Assembly (NCBI GenBank): GCA_902651635.1
Contig: CACRSC010001917.1
Span: 1,071,659-1,135,658, forward strand
Source of the DNA: Mastigamoeba balamuthi
Lineage: Eukaryota; Evosea; Mastigamoebida; Mastigamoebidae
Direction: 5' to 3'
DNA: 64,000 bases
Shown here piece after piece: positions 52,923 through 63,685 of the stretch. A program made the translations under genes and the position numbers. Below the pieces are notes generated by a model, which saw only the letters and a program-made list of their open reading frames with translations, was not told where the DNA came from and did no database searches. Each line of letters begins with the position of its first letter. Position 1 is the stretch's first letter.

Positions 52923-55625
52923 CTAGTCGTGGTTGAGGGCCCCGCTCTCTGTCCCCGGCGGCGGCAGGCTGTTGCGCTGCTTCGCCCTGATCTCTGATGG
53001 CTTGGCAAGCCCGACCCACAGCGGGGTGGTGTCAGAGGGCACGAAGCCGGAGCAGACGGGGCCAATGCTGAAGCGAGGAGACTTCTGCTGGAATCCCGAA
53101 GGCGCTCCTTCCGCGGACGAGGCCCTGACGGAGAGGGGGGCCGGGCGAACAACGAGTGAACCACGCCCAGCCGGTCCTGACTGGCCTGCTGTGCCTGGCC
53201 CCACTTGGGGCCCCGGAGTACTTGAAGTGCTCGTGGAGAGGGTCTTGAAGAGTTGGAACGGCGACATCGCCTCCGGGACGCTCGTCGGCTCGGACTTCAC
53301 CCCCGGAGAGGCCTCCGAGTCGGACTGCTTGGGGCTCTCGAGAGGGGACAGCTTGATGTCCTGCCTCGCCGGCGCAGACGGCCGGCTCGGCGACGTCTGC
53401 TCCTCCTCCTGCTCGGACGTGGAATCCCCCTTGTCGTCCTCCTTGTCGGACGTGGCCGCGTTGGGTCCTGTCTGGGGCCGTCTCTCTGCAGGCGGGGACG
53501 AGCCGGTCTTGGCCAGTACGGCGCCCGCAAGGTCGTCTGGAGAAATGCACGGCCTCGTCATGTCCAGCGTGCTTGCTCGAGGTCTGCCCTCGCGCATGTC
53601 TGCGAACGCGGCCCTCCTCTGGAGAGTCGAGGTCGCTGGCGTGCGGGATCTCCCGAGGAACTCTGGCGACCCCTTCGATCTACGGAACAGGCTCAGGCTG
53701 TTCCTCTTCTTCTGCTTCTCCACTCTCTGCGAGGGAAGCAAGGTGTCCAGCGACATCTCCTGCCTCAGTATGCCATCGCTGAGGTCCGAGTCAGTCTTCT
53801 CCTTCTTCTTGGGCTCCATAAACTGCTCAGATCTGTCAGTCAGGGCAGATCGAAACTAGCGATCGAACCTGAAGAGGCCGCGCTGTGGACGATTGGGTGA
53901 GGGCTTCCTTCACGCTGTTAGCCCAAGTCACACGCTCTCCGATGTTGGCAAAGCGGAATACAATCTCCCTCTCGTCCGTGTGCCGCAGTTTCATCGTGTC
54001 TGCAATTGTGTCAAATGAAGCAATTGACCTGGGGAAGCAATAGCTACCAGCGTCAACAAGCTCCGTGATGGACAGCCGGGCTGTGTCGAACAGCGAGACC
54101 TCTTTGAACCGCTCTTTCGCGAGGACAAGAGCGATAATCACGTTGTCGAAGATCATCACGTAGTTTGCTTCCTGACCACGGTGACATCAGCGAAAGAACA
54201 ACTAAAAACAGCAGCGCTTGCCTTGTCGATGTGCGGGAGGTACAGAGCAACGCGGCCCTCCTTGACGAGCAGAGACCCGGACCTCAGAAGATCGACGGCC
54301 GGGTCGCTCTTCCAGGTCAGGCAGGGCGCGATGCGGAGAAGCAGCTGCGCGGTCTCGGACCTCCGGGTCCGCAGGTTGATCTCCGTCAGAACCTTGTGCA
54401 TCTCCTCCTGGGCAGAAACGAGGTACTGATAGTCGGGGTGCTCTGTGGGGGACAACCTGGTCAGCCAGTGGCGACAGCTGTGCTCTGCTGAGACCTGGGG
54501 CGGTGCTGCGGACGAGGTCCTTGAGAAACAGCGGGTACTTGGTGATCCTCTGCGTCGGCTTTATCAGGTACGCCCCCAGGTCCAGGTTCTTGAGGTAGGG
54601 GTTGGACGCCTTCAGCTTCTAGAAAGCGGCCGCTGAGCCACGCCGCACAGGGAACGACGACATACCTCTGCGAACTCCTTGTACTTGCTGTTCCTCGAGA
54701 GGTTCTGTGCGATCTCCGCAGACGAGATCTGCGCAGAGCAGTACTCTATGTACACCTTGAAGTACGGGATCTGCGGCTTTCGGTGAGACGCGACCACAAC
54801 AACGGACACGCGTTGTTGCCGCTCGCACCAGCGAAGCGAAGACCTGCCCGACGTGCTGCTCGCCGCAGGGCTTGGCCTTCTCCTCCCCGATCCTGAAGTT
54901 CATTTCGTGGCAGAGCATCTCCAGCTGCTTCAGCGGCCCGAACAGAGTGTGCAGGTCCTGCCAAGCACACCACCACCACCACCCAAGGGGACGCAAGCCA
55001 GGGCAATCAGCAGGGCCGCCCTCTCGCACAAGGCTGCAAGGGGGGGTGTCACAGTGCACCTGCGGCGACAGGAGCCCGCTCTTCTGGAGCTCCGCCTGCC
55101 ACACGTTGTCCAGGGTGAGCAGGTCATTGAGGTAGTCGTCCTCTGTTCGAACAGGAAGGGCAGCCACGTCATCATTATTTATGCCAAAAGGAAACAGGCG
55201 CTGGGGGGAGGGGGAGCGCGCACCTGTGGAGCACAGCTCGTCGACGATGTGCTGCCTGTGGAGCACCTTCTCCATCGTCCGCGTCTCCTCGGCGAAAAAC
55301 GCGTCGAAAGCGGCAACGAGTTTCAGTTTCGTTTGCTTCGACGCCTCGGCGAACTCGTCCGTCTTCGCCGCGTCGAAGCCCTGCGGCGCGCGCGGTCGCA
55401 TTAGATGCCCCGCGCACTGCGACCCCCGAGCGCACCCGGGCGATGGAGAGCATGGAGCTGAGCGCCGACTGGAGGGCCTCGCGGAACGCCGACTCGCGCT
55501 GGACGATCTGCACGGACGGCAGGGGGAGGGGGGACGCTCTGAGCGGGAGAGGAGAGGGGGGGCGGAGGGGGGCGCACGGTCAGGCGCTCCTCCTTGGGCC
55601 GGTCGGCGGGCTGGCCCTCGGCCAT
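52923..55625 (-). CDS. Rho guanine nucleotide exchange factor (DH-PH)
   Basis: Ten exons (55578-55625, 55436-55507, 55224-55380, 55060-55142, 54829-54957, 54666-54770, 54495-54618, 54222-54442, 53869-54171, 52923-53822) give 713 residues. DH domain residues about 90-270: TEDDYLNDLLTLDNVWQAEL (CR1) and LDLGAYLIKPTQRITKYPLF (CR3, diagnostic). PH domain follows to about residue 410 (REIVFRFANIGERVTWANSV). The last 300 residues are disordered, Ser/Pro-rich, probably regulated by phosphorylation. Intron 8 is GC-AG (AAG/GCAAGC). The last acceptor can be GAG/CAG or CAG/TTT. Divergent from the chitin synthase-like gene across 149 bases. Confidence 0.88.
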
Positions 55626-55774
55626 TCTTGACTGTAATACGCCGCACGGTTCGGTTAGCGACTACCGACGACTGACGAAAATAGATTCTCGGGCTCACGA
55701 ATCGGGAAGGTTGGATTTCCTCCAGATAGACACAACACAATTTGGGATCTGAACGCAACGTCCAGGGAAGAGAG

Positions 55775-57982
55775 ATGGCGCAGCACCGCTCCGTGCTCGA
55801 GGACGAGGACGCACAGAGAAGGGCCATCTTCGAGGCGTACAGGTGGAAGATGGTGCTGCTCTCCCTGTTCATCCTGTGCAACGTCCTCTTCCTCACGGCC
55901 GTGCTCACCGTTCCCGCCAACGTCGTCGCCTACTTCTTCTTCGCCTGTGGGCCAACTCGCCTATTGCCTCCCTGACCTTGCCCTGAAGACATCGCACTCT
56001 CTGCCCTGCCCAAGTTCTTCTTCGGCTCTGCTCTGGGATGGCTGCGAGTCTTTGCGAGGTGTCGCGCTGAGTTCGCTTTGATTCCTGATATTTCCCGCAG
56101 AGGGACTCCGAATCTACGCAGACTGGACGACCCGGCCGACGGCACTCTGAGAAAGTGGAGAATAGCAGCCGCGTACAACGAAGGCACGTTCGATCAGGGC
56201 TGTGTACGACAGGGCGTCGCTGACCTGCGCCCGTCAGCTGGATCCGTCCTGGTGACTGCCTGTGTCACTGTTCACCACGAGGACAGCGAGGGATTGGGCG
56301 CAGGCGTCCTGTCGTTTGAACTGAGCGAGCTCCCTTTCAGTCCTTCCCTTCTTCACGTGCCCTCGAGTACCACATTCCAGCATACCGTCTCAAGCACAAT
56401 GCAGCTGGTGTACATCGTGGATGGTCGCTACGACAGGGCTGGCAGAGCTGACTCCGTTCAGGCTCAGACCACCCGCTTCCTGCTTGCCCGTCTCCACGGA
56501 AGGACGATTGAGGAGACCCGTATCGGCAGAGACCAACTGATTCTGGTCAGGACGCGAGACGACACGGCTGGAACATTCTCAGGGCCCGACGAGGTGTTGA
56601 AGGACGGAACAGCTGTTTACAAAGGGATCCTGGCAAAGGGTATACCGTTTACTGTCCTGTACAAGAGAGGGAACCAGGGAAAGCGCCACAGTCACCAATT
56701 GTTCTTTGAGTTGATGAACTCTCGGGCTCTTCCCAGGACGCAGCACGCAATCATGGTCTCTGCTCGCTGCTTAATCGCTGCTCACATCTTCAAGTTTGTT
56801 GATAGTGATGTCAAATTCGCGTGGAGCTCAAGGGGTGGCTCGAGAAAGACCAACAGCCTGGACCTCCTGTATCACGGACTGATGGAACGGCAAGCAATAG
56901 GAGGGGCATGCGGAGAGATAGAAGTCTGGAGGTGGCTGAAGAACATGATCACGCTCACCCAGGTGATTACTCTCCCTCATCTGTTTGTCTCATCTTGGTG
57001 CAGTACTTCGAGTACAAAAGCAACCAGTTTCTCGCCAAGACCTTCGAGTCCTTCTTCGGAATGGTAACATGTCTCCCGGGGGCGTTTTGCATGGTGAGGC
57101 CTCAGGCACTTGAAATGGTTCTCAACAGATACCTCGCCACTGCGGTGACGGTCTGAATCCCCCGCAACATATCACGACCGCTCATCTCCACTCAGATATT
57201 CGAGAAAAACAAACTAGACCTTGGAGAGGACAGAACTCTGACCACGCTCCTCCTTGAGGCGGGATGGAGTACTGGTTATATTCCAAACGCTGTGGCAAAG
57301 ACCGAGGCACCCGATACATTGCTGAAGCTCATACGGCAGAGACGCCGCTGGATCAACTCGACTGTGGTTAACATGGTTCGCACCATTGATTACTTCATTG
57401 TGTTACTCACCACGGACAGTTCACCCTACTCGCAAGAGTGAAAAGATTCGGAGCTCTTCCGCTTACAATTGCACTGGGGATCGAACTGCTTTCGAGCTTC
57501 ATGCTGCCCACCGCGGTTCTGATGCTATTCTACCAGATAGGTTGCACAATGGGCGTGAATAGCCCCCTGGTGATAGCGGCGCTGGTCCTCTGGGTCGTGT
57601 CTCTGACAGTCGTGTCGGCCGTGTTACCTGCGGAGAAGGGAGAATGGCTGTATGAAAACAGCTCCATTATTGGCGCGTGGATAGTACTGTTGATGATTCT
57701 CTACACTATCCAGAGCGTCGGAGAACTCAGGGAGAAATTCTTCATGGAAATAGTTGTCGTGATGTCATGGGCAGGATGTGTCGTGGCAGCGGCGATCATT
57801 CACCGTCAGGCAAGGCTATTCAAATTCTGCCACCTAATAGTGTTCTGACCCCGAGACAGTGGTCATCCGTATTCGGTGCCGTCGCGCCACTGAGCTGGCT
57901 GTTGCTTTCTCCCACCATGTATGTGATTGTACCGATATTTGCTGTGGCAAACTTCGATGACTTGAGCTGGGGAACAAGGTGA
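55775..57982 (+). CDS. Chitin synthase-like GT2 glycosyltransferase
   Basis: Exons 55775-55946, 56103-56962, 57004-57144, 57197-57375 (start 57196), 57420-57809 and 57860-57982 give 621 residues. Processive GT2 motifs: KRGNQGKRHSHQLFF, FKFVDSDVKF, YFEYKSNQFLAKTFESFFG, CLPGAF, LGEDRTL and the product-binding QRRRW, followed by C-terminal membrane helices and NFDDLSWGTR, the typical chitin synthase ending. One N-terminal helix. Shorter than fungal enzymes (no large N-terminal part). Likely makes chitin or a related beta-1,4 polymer at the plasma membrane, for example in cyst walls. Intron 5 is GC-AG (CAG/GCAAGG); intron 1 acceptor is the least certain. Confidence 0.85.
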
Positions 57983-58123
57983 GGGTGCCACGAATTGGAT
58001 TCACGCCATCAATTGATTTGATGGTTCATTGAACACAGAGATTAACTTGTGTACATGGTGGCACAATGAAGGGATTTCCTGGATTTACGTCACACACGAC
58101 GGAGCAGTGCCTGCCATAATGCA

Positions 58124-58807
58124 GTGAGAGAAAGGGCAGTGAGCTTCTCGCCTGAAAAACTGATTGGGTTCCAATGTGGTTTCCCGTTGCAAGCAAAAAA
58201 TTGGGTTTTAGAGCACACATCTTACACACGACTCAGGGATGGAGGAGGGGCGATGCAACACTACATGGCACAGGGGGGACAGGACCTCAGGGCTGCATCA
58301 CCATGCCATGCGGCCATGGCAGAGGTGGGGACCCTCGGGTCACAGTCAGGGCAGCTCAGAGACCACAGCAGCCAGCAGCCAGCAGGAAGCTGACAGAGGA
58401 CCAGATGCTCGATGTGGTCAGCTCTGTGCTCCTGTGCAGGCAGGTGCCTGTGCCCACTGACATCACAGTATGAGTTTGCATAACAGCAGTAACTGCAATC
58501 ACTGTGTCTGGAGCACAGGGGCTGCTCAGCCGTCTCTTTCACAGCTACAGTCTCTGCCCTCCATGGCATCTGAGATGTGCTTGCTGAACATGGCACCCAC
58601 ATTGCTGAGATAACCAGCCTGCTGTGCCTGTGTGCCTTTCGGGGCACACAACAGAGTGCACAGGTGTGGGACAATGTGGATAAGGAAAAAGTGAACAATA
58701 TGCAAAAACGGAAGACCCATAATGAATTTTTACACAGGGTTATCTGTGACATCTTTGAGGTGCCTTTGCACCCCACATCCAGTGGGTACTCGACCGGTGC
58801 TCTTTAG
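58124..58807 (+). pseudogene. Fragmentary ORFs in the right flank, no clear gene
   Basis: Short plus-strand frames carry scattered protein-like pieces (LTEDQMLDVVSSVLLCRQ about 58395-58450; VDKEKVNNMQKRKTHNEFLH about 58678-58735) in different frames. They may be remnants of one decayed gene. From 58810 to 59360 I see nothing but AT-rich sequence. Confidence 0.25.
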
Positions 58808-59379
58808 AGTGATACCAGGATGAACACACAAGAGGCCCAGCAGGTGGGCTGACAGACAGGCACAGCAAAGTTGTTATGTTCCATACTCATACTGCAAGAG
58901 CTCTGAAGATAGACCTAGGTATAGTATTGTGAAACCTTGAGTTAATTCAAACACATATTTGGTAATTCTGCCACGTATGAACATCCCAGCCCAGATTACA
59001 CACCGAATTCACCCAACTATGTAAAAAAACACAAAAATGAGACTTAAGACGTTAATGAACACAAGAACCAGCATGTGAGCTTGGTTTAGGCTCGGTGCTC
59101 AGTCGTGAGTAGTGATCCTAAAGCTGTACATGGTAATTACTTTTATTGACGAGTCCCAGTTTATCGGAATAATGGGATGTATTTCCCCGAAATAGATATT
59201 TAGATATTTCACTGAATAAACTATCCCAAGCAGAGGCACCAGGTGGGCCAAGCATCTGCTGCTCCAAACCCCCAGGCAAGCCCTGGCCCCTTCAGTTCAC
59301 TGTACCATACACATGAATATTTGGCTCGTTTATAGTGCCTTCCATTTTATGGGCATCATTGGTACACATTGATCATGTT

Positions 59380-59742
59380 TACGTTCTGTAGTGGAAGCAA
59401 CTGCACTACATGCTGCTACACAGACCTCTGCTACACACTGTAGCTGAAGCAGAAATGCATAGTGGCATGTAGTGGAAGGTGTGTAGCAGCATGTAGCGGA
59501 GCATGTATGTAGCAGCACGTAGCAGACCCACTTGTAGCAGCACGTAGTGGACCCACATGTAGCGGCACATAGCAGAGGAAGTGTGTAGCAGCGCATAGCA
59601 GACCCACATGTAGCAACATATAGTGGAGGATTGGTATAGCTGTGTGTAGTGGACTCATGTGTAGTGGTGTGTAGTGAAAGGCTGAGTTGCAACAGTGTGT
59701 AGTGGAGGCTGCATAGCGGCATGTAGCAGAAGTGTATGTGAT
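59380..59742. repeat. Palindromic array, left arm of the 3.4-kb element
   Basis: Degenerate TAGCGGA/TCCGCTA units, here mostly TAGCAGA, TAGTGGA, TGTAG and CATAG with few intact CpG, spaced by 10-25 bases. Confidence 0.85.
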
Positions 59743-59811
59743 TCAGTGGCAGATAGTTTTTGAGTTTACATCATTTGTGTGCTGTGCTAGCTGGAAGACA
59801 GGTGAGCAGCA

Positions 59812-60078
59812 ATGCAGAGGGAAGCAGGTTCTCAGAAATCTGCAGCAGATGTGCCTTGTACACAGATAACATCCAGGCAACATCAGAGAGATGTTACCTG
59901 GGAGCACAAGGCATACTGCTGCAGTGCATGTGACAGGTACTACACGTTGCAGTATCACCTGCAGAGGGCTGGGCACATGGGCAGTCACTATCACCCCGAG
60001 AAATGGAATGCAACATCAGGCAGATGGTCTGCTCTGTTCATTGCAGACAGGGCAGCTGCTTGGAGCCAGGCAAAGTAG
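59812..60078 (+). CDS. Small zinc-finger-like ORF within the element
   Basis: 88 codons from ATG 59812. The middle reads CCSACDRYYTLQYHLQRAGH then MGSHYH, that is C-x2-C followed after 14 residues by H-x3-H, close to but not exactly a C2H2 finger (normally 12). If real it could be a DNA-binding accessory protein of the element. No other support, and the sequence around it resembles part of the non-coding left element (8060-8180). Confidence 0.3.
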   Translation: MQREAGSQKSAADVPCTQITSRQHQRDVTWEHKAYCCSACDRYYTLQYHLQRAGHMGSHYHPEKWNATSGRWSALFIADRAAAWSQAK

Positions 60079-60339
60079 CAGAGAACAGCAAGGTGGAAGA
60101 GGAAGAGAACGGCTTGTTACTACAAATATATTGCTTTAGAGGGGAAAAGGAATTAGATAGGTTTATTAAATTTGGCCAACTCTTTATTTGATAAATCCCT
60201 GTTTCCTGAATAATATTGCTCACAACTGAGTGGTCCTGTAAACACATCTTAAGCAGGTGGTTCAATTCCTGAAGGCATGAAATGCAATGTAGTTATTACT
60301 ATATTCTTATATATATTCCAGTTTCTAATAACCAGTCAC

Positions 60340-60506
60340 GTATTCAAATTACAGCCTTGATCAAGTACACTGAAAAAGTTCATAACTAGATTTTATCAAA
60401 TGTTGGCTAATAAATCCGGTTTTGGCATAGCATAAAGTTGTGAATAAATGGAATGTAAATTGGTTTACATTGCACGATAACAAAGATGAGCTTCCGAGTG
60501 TTAAAT
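60340..60506 (+). repeat. 167-bp dispersed repeat, right copy
   Basis: Partner of 8375-8543, same orientation, about 90 percent identity by eye. Here it lies 320 bases before the recombinase ORF and could contain its promoter. Confidence 0.85.
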
Positions 60507-60699
60507 AATGATTCCATTGGATTGTGGTTAAGTAATGTCTGTAAGCATGCCGTAAAGTATAACACATACATAGTTTAGAAGAGATAGTGATTGATAGTGT
60601 AAGTGCAAAGTGTTTACTTTGTTCTTTGAGAATGGTAGTTTAAATTCCGGTGGTGAAATAATTTTCCTCAATAGCCTTTCAAAAACTGTGAGGTACTTC

Positions 60700-60775
60700 C
60701 ACTACAGTGCATAGCAGACCCTTCGCTATGCACTGTAGCAGAACTGTTTGCATAGCAGCACATAGCGGAAGATTT
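60700..60775. repeat. Short palindromic array directly before the recombinase
   Basis: Four to six TAGCGGA-type units (GCATAGCAGACC, CTGTAGCAGAAC, CATAGCGGAAG) about 50 bases upstream of the recombinase start, possibly a regulatory or binding region. Confidence 0.7.
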
Positions 60776-60826
60776 TATGGGGATTTCACCCATGATTTGT
60801 GCTCAATTGAGACAGTTTTATAAGAA

Positions 60827-62136
60827 ATGATGGCAAGCCAGGAGTGCCACAACCGGCACGAGGAAGCACGTGTGCTTGCTAGCTCACGGGACAGGCTGGT
60901 GTTCATGTCAACCCAAGATGGGAAGACCATGGAGCAGATAGAGGGCAAGGAGGACCAGAAGACCATCCAAGTGTGCGACCGCGTTGGCAGGGCGTTCCTC
61001 AAGTTCTTGGACAACCACGCCCTCACGGTCAAGCTCGTGAAGTACTTCCTGCGGATCGACACCGAGAGCTACACTGCTACCTCCATGTACATGTGCCACA
61101 GCCACCTCCTGAAGTTCATCGAGAGGAACTTTTGGGTCCACATACAAAAGGACAGGCTCACAGCAATTGACAATCTGCTGGCAAAGAAGATGGAGAAGCA
61201 CAAGAAGAAGAAGGCGAACACCTTCACGGAGGAGGAGGTGTTTCGCTTCTTGAACACCGTGCGTGCTCCCGCTTCTCCCACCGTCTTGCAAAACTGACCC
61301 TGAGAAAGGTTAAACAAGACTCGCCAATGGAGACATGCCGAAACGCCATGATCTTGCTCTTTGGCATCTTCAGCCTCGGTAGGATGGCAGAGCTTGCGTA
61401 CATTGAGTGGGCGAACATGTCGCAGGACGAGCAGCGGAGCATGTACAACTTCACGCTGAACCAGGTCAAGGCGCGCGGGACGGATCACATCGAGCAGTCG
61501 TTTTTCATCCCGTTCATGGTGTACATGTTCAACCTTAAGGAGCTCGTTGAGCAACTATGTCGTGAGACTGGCGGGAGTGGCCGCATCTGGCGCCACCACG
61601 GGAACCACCCTCTCGGTCAGTCTTCTGTGGCCAAGGTTCCGCGCACCATCGCCAAGATCCTTGAGCTGCCAGAGGTGGAAAAGTACACAGGCCACAGTCT
61701 ACGGGCCACCAGAGCTACCTGGATGGCAGATCACAGCTGCTTGGAGGTCGAGCTGATGCAGGCGGGCAACTGGAAGTCAATCGAGGTGGCGCATGAGTAT
61801 TTGTGCCAGTCAAAGGCATCGCAAGCCTGCCGGATGCAGCTTCTGCTTGGGATGGTGCCGGCACCTGTGGCGGCAAAGAAGATGGCCATCGCAGTGAAGG
61901 AGGAGGCACTCGCGTGGGCAAAGGAGGAGGAGCTCGCGGGAAAGGAGGCGCTCGCGCTGGCAAAGGAGGAGCCCGCACCCACACCGGCCGCACATGGTGG
62001 AGATTTGCCTGCCGAGGAATCCTTGGCACCTGCTGCAGACATGAAGGACGAGGGGCCGGCGCGCAAGAAGGCCAGGGGAACCCCACCCGCGTGGGCGTCG
62101 TGCACGTTCAATAATTGCATAATCGTCTTTAAATAA
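60827..62136 (+). pseudogene. Tyrosine recombinase, one apparent frameshift
   Basis: Frame 1 (60827-61297) encodes an N-terminal core-binding region ending KKKANTFTEEEVFRFLN. Frame 2 (open well before 61327 to 62136) encodes the catalytic domain: Arg in LGRMAELAYIEW, Lys in NQVKARG, GHSLRATRATWM (His-x-x-Arg), Trp in MQAGNWKS and the nucleophile Tyr in AHEYL, a full R-K-H-R-W-Y set. The two frames overlap for about 90 bases and one indel near 61210-61297 would join them. The tail is a KEE-rich repeat and an NLS-like ARKKARG. Eukaryotic crypton or virus-type recombinases are the nearest class; exact family unknown. Confidence 0.8.
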
Positions 62137-62150
62137 TATCCAGGGGCATT

Positions 62151-62230
62151 GTGTAAAAAAGGTGTGTGGTGTAAAAGAGGGCGCGTTGTGTAAAACACAG
62201 TTTACACGTTTTGCCTATTAAGGGCAAAAC
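62151..62230. other. Putative recombinase site: GTGTAAAA repeats and 8-7-8 inverted repeat
   Basis: Three direct GTGTAAAA copies at 62151, 62169 and 62188, an opposite TTTACAC at 62201, then GTTTTGCC (62208-62215), 7-base spacer, GGCAAAAC (62223-62230). Arms of this size around a 6-8-base spacer are what tyrosine recombinases bind and cut. It starts 15 bases after the recombinase stop codon. Confidence 0.45.
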
Positions 62231-62254
62231 ACGGGTGAAATCCCCATAAATACT

Positions 62255-62795
62255 ATTTACATAGCAGTGCATAGCGGAACACGCTATAGCACGTTCTGCT
62301 ACACACCACTACATAGGCACTTCTGCTACAGTGCATAGTGGACCCTCCACTACACATTGTAGCAGAATTATATCAAGGTGATAATGTCAATGATGACGTT
62401 ATTTACTTTTTTGTGTTGTAGCAGCATATAGCAAAGGTCTGTGTAGCAGTGCGTAGCAAATGGTAGAACTATGCGCCACTATGCACCCTTCACTACACAG
62501 TGTAGCGGACCCTGTGTAGTGGCACGTAGAGGCCTGTGTAGTGGTGCATAGCGGATGGTAGAACTACACATCGCTATGCACTCTTCACTATGCAGTGTAG
62601 CAGATCCTATGTAGCAGCATGTAGAGGAGGCTTGTGTAGCAGTGCATAGCAGATGGTAGAACTACGTGCTGCTATACACTCTTTGCTATGCACTGTAGTG
62701 GACCTTGCATAGCAGCATGTAGTGAAGGCCTGTGTAGCAGTGCATAGTTCGACCATTTGCTATGCACTGCTATGCAAGCCTTTACTATGCGCTGC
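62255..62795. repeat. Palindromic array, right arm, with a 97-base higher-order period
   Basis: TAGCGGA-type units organised into larger repeats: the phrase ATGGTAGAACTA recurs at about 62459, 62555 and 62653. The region also contains pieces matching the 115-base repeat at 63736. Confidence 0.8.
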
Positions 62796-63114
62796 AACAT
62801 GCTTGACATGCACTGCTTGTACCTTTGACTTTAATAGATGTACGAGCCACCAAAGTCCCTAAGACAGCCAGACAGCCATGGGATTCTTGGACTATAAGGG
62901 GGGATCACTTGCACTTCACAGTGCTCATTACATTCATTCATAGTGCTTGGCCCTTGCAGCACTCACCCTTAACAAACATGTGTGACTCCTTCTCAGACAA
63001 GCAAGAAGGCGTCACAGTCATTGGCCACGTGTGCGGGAGCCCGGGGCACGTCGGATGGCTGTCGTCTTCCGGCTGTAGACTCAGACACAGTAACGAATAT
63101 GGTAGCGAAAAAGT

Positions 63115-63185
63115 TCCGAAGCCGGGAATCGAACCCGGGGCAAGCAGGTGAGAGCCGCTTATGTTACCAACTACACCACTTCGGA
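63115..63185 (-). tRNA. tRNA-Glu (anticodon CTC)
   Basis: 71 bases, minus strand. Acceptor TCCGAAG/CTTCGGA, D arm GTGTAGTTGGTAACAT, anticodon stem AGCGG/CTGCT (one G-T pair) with loop CTCTCAC giving CTC, four-base variable region, T arm CCGGG-TTCGATT-CCCGG. All helices fold. It sits between two mobile elements, 305 bases from the end of the 3.4-kb element. Confidence 0.93.
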
Positions 63186-63375
63186 TACAGACAATTCTGT
63201 TGTCCCCAATGTGCATTGTCAGGAATTTCATGAGTGAAGTACGATCCTGTGCTGGTATTTTTCATCTCAGAACAGAACGTGCACTGCATTTTAAGACGTC
63301 ATCTACGAGCACGGAACACTTCTTCAGACTGAAACAACTGTTATTTTGAATAAGAACTGTTTCACAAATAATATC

Positions 63376-63685
63376 CATGTCAAGCATGTTGCAGCGCATA
63401 GCGAAGGCCTGTGTAGTGGTGATAGTGAATGGTCGAGCTATGCACCACTCTGCAGGCCTTTGCTACATGCTGCTACGTAAGGTCCACTACAGTGCGTAGC
63501 GGAGGGTGTGTAGTTCTACCATCTGCTATGCACTGCTATGCAGGCCTCCACTACGTGCTGCTATGCAGGGTCCACTACAGTGTGTAGCGAAGGGTGCATG
63601 CATAGCAGCACGTAGTTCTACCATCCGCTATGCACCACTATGCAGGCCTTCACTATGTGTCACTACACAGGATCCACAGTGTGTA
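63376..63685. mobile_element. Fragment of a further array element
   Basis: Begins with CATGTCAAGCATG, a CpG-decayed form of the element end CACGTCAAGCACG, followed immediately by TAGCGGA-type units to 63685. No opposite end before the next copy starts at 63686, so it is truncated or nested. Confidence 0.5.

Larger units (their letters stand above)
59365..62810 (+). mobile_element. 3.4-kb tyrosine-recombinase element with hairpin arrays
   Basis: The left end (CACATTGATCATGTTTACG at 59365) is a diverged version of the left end of the 1.2-kb element (CACGTCAAGCACGTTTACG) and of another copy starting at 63686 (CACGTCGATCACGTTTACG). The right end TGCTTGACATG at 62800-62810 is the inverted end with one CpG-type change. 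Order inside: array, zinc-finger-like ORF, 167-bp shared block, short array, recombinase, recombinase-site-like repeats, long array. I see no clear target duplication. I infer this is the (once) autonomous relative of the left element. Confidence 0.65.
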
